25,534 bases of DNA from Lachnospiraceae bacterium (lineage in GTDB: Bacteria > Bacillota > Clostridia > Lachnospirales > Lachnospiraceae). The notes below the pieces were generated by a model. The model saw nothing but the letters and a program-made list of their open reading frames with translations, did no database searches and was not told where the DNA came from. The stretch spans positions 1 to 25,534 of the forward strand of contig CAAGFJ010000021.1 of assembly GCA_900769115.1 (NCBI GenBank). The letters run 5' to 3'. Positions 25,455 to 25,534 of this stretch are shown here, piece after piece; the stretch's first letter is position 1, and each line of letters starts with the position of its first letter. The position numbers and the translations under genes are program-made.

Positions 25455-25534
25455 TCACCCTTGCACAGCGTAAGTGATGGACGGACGCGCATGTCAGGAG
25501 TGTATGAACCCGGCTTTGGGTGGTGTCATGTTGC
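25454..25534 (+). repeat. Inverted repeat arm next to addB, cut by the window end
   Basis: A copy of the arm that follows pta, in inverted orientation: exact matches of 23 nt (25454-25476) and 15 nt (25479-25493), then CCCGGCTTTGGGTGGTGTCATG (about 25509-25530) with small differences. It also resembles the arm at about 104-186 in direct orientation. The similarity reaches the last base, so the element probably continues beyond the window, perhaps as another full palindromic unit. Confidence 0.85.

Noticed and set aside
440..25534. Inverted arms as pure assembly or library fold-back artefact
   Set aside because: The arms differ by insertions and about 20 diverged bases in their middle, and their flanks are unrelated; a fold-back would give near-identical long arms. 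It cannot be fully excluded without other assemblies.

Overview
The window reads as a stretch of chromosome from a low-GC, spore-forming Clostridia, most likely of the Lachnospiraceae type. The evidence is a complete spoIIA (sigma-F) operon, AT-rich intergenic regions, strong AGGAGG-type ribosome binding sites, and proteins that resemble Clostridia families (fused solute-binding/permease protein, BceRSAB module, AddAB instead of RecBCD). All 21 genes I accept lie on the minus strand, so transcription runs from the right end to the left end. No tRNA, rRNA, CRISPR array, transposase or phage gene was seen.

Layout from right to left, in the direction of transcription: addB-addA (double-strand break repair); a four-gene Bce-type module, response regulator - sensor kinase - ABC ATPase - ABC permease (cell-envelope antibiotic sensing and detoxification); queF (queuosine); folC, a 49-residue small protein and a zinc-ribbon/TPR membrane protein; the spoIIAA-spoIIAB-sigF operon; aroB (shikimate pathway) with a hotdog thioesterase; a polar amino-acid ABC transporter in which the solute-binding domain is fused to the permease and has its two lobes in swapped order; a Dabb-domain protein, a prolyl-tRNA editing protein and a multi-spanning membrane lipase/esterase; and finally pta (phosphate acetyltransferase). 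Apart from the ABC, Bce, spoIIA and addBA groups these are mostly unrelated housekeeping functions placed next to each other.

The unusual part is at the edges. Immediately downstream of pta lies a roughly 415-bp imperfect palindromic element (about 104-519): two diverged inverted arms around a long hairpin. A third copy of the arm begins right at the -35 box of the addB promoter and runs off the right end of the window. The two arms next to pta and addB are in inverted orientation and share exact blocks of 23 and 15 bp, so the 24.9-kb gene block is bracketed by inverted repeats. I could not identify this repeat family. A second candidate novelty is a putative plus-strand small RNA at about 4178-4265, the only likely plus-strand transcript, with a C-rich segment complementary to ribosome binding sites, a strong terminator, and GAAC/GTTC palindromes upstream.
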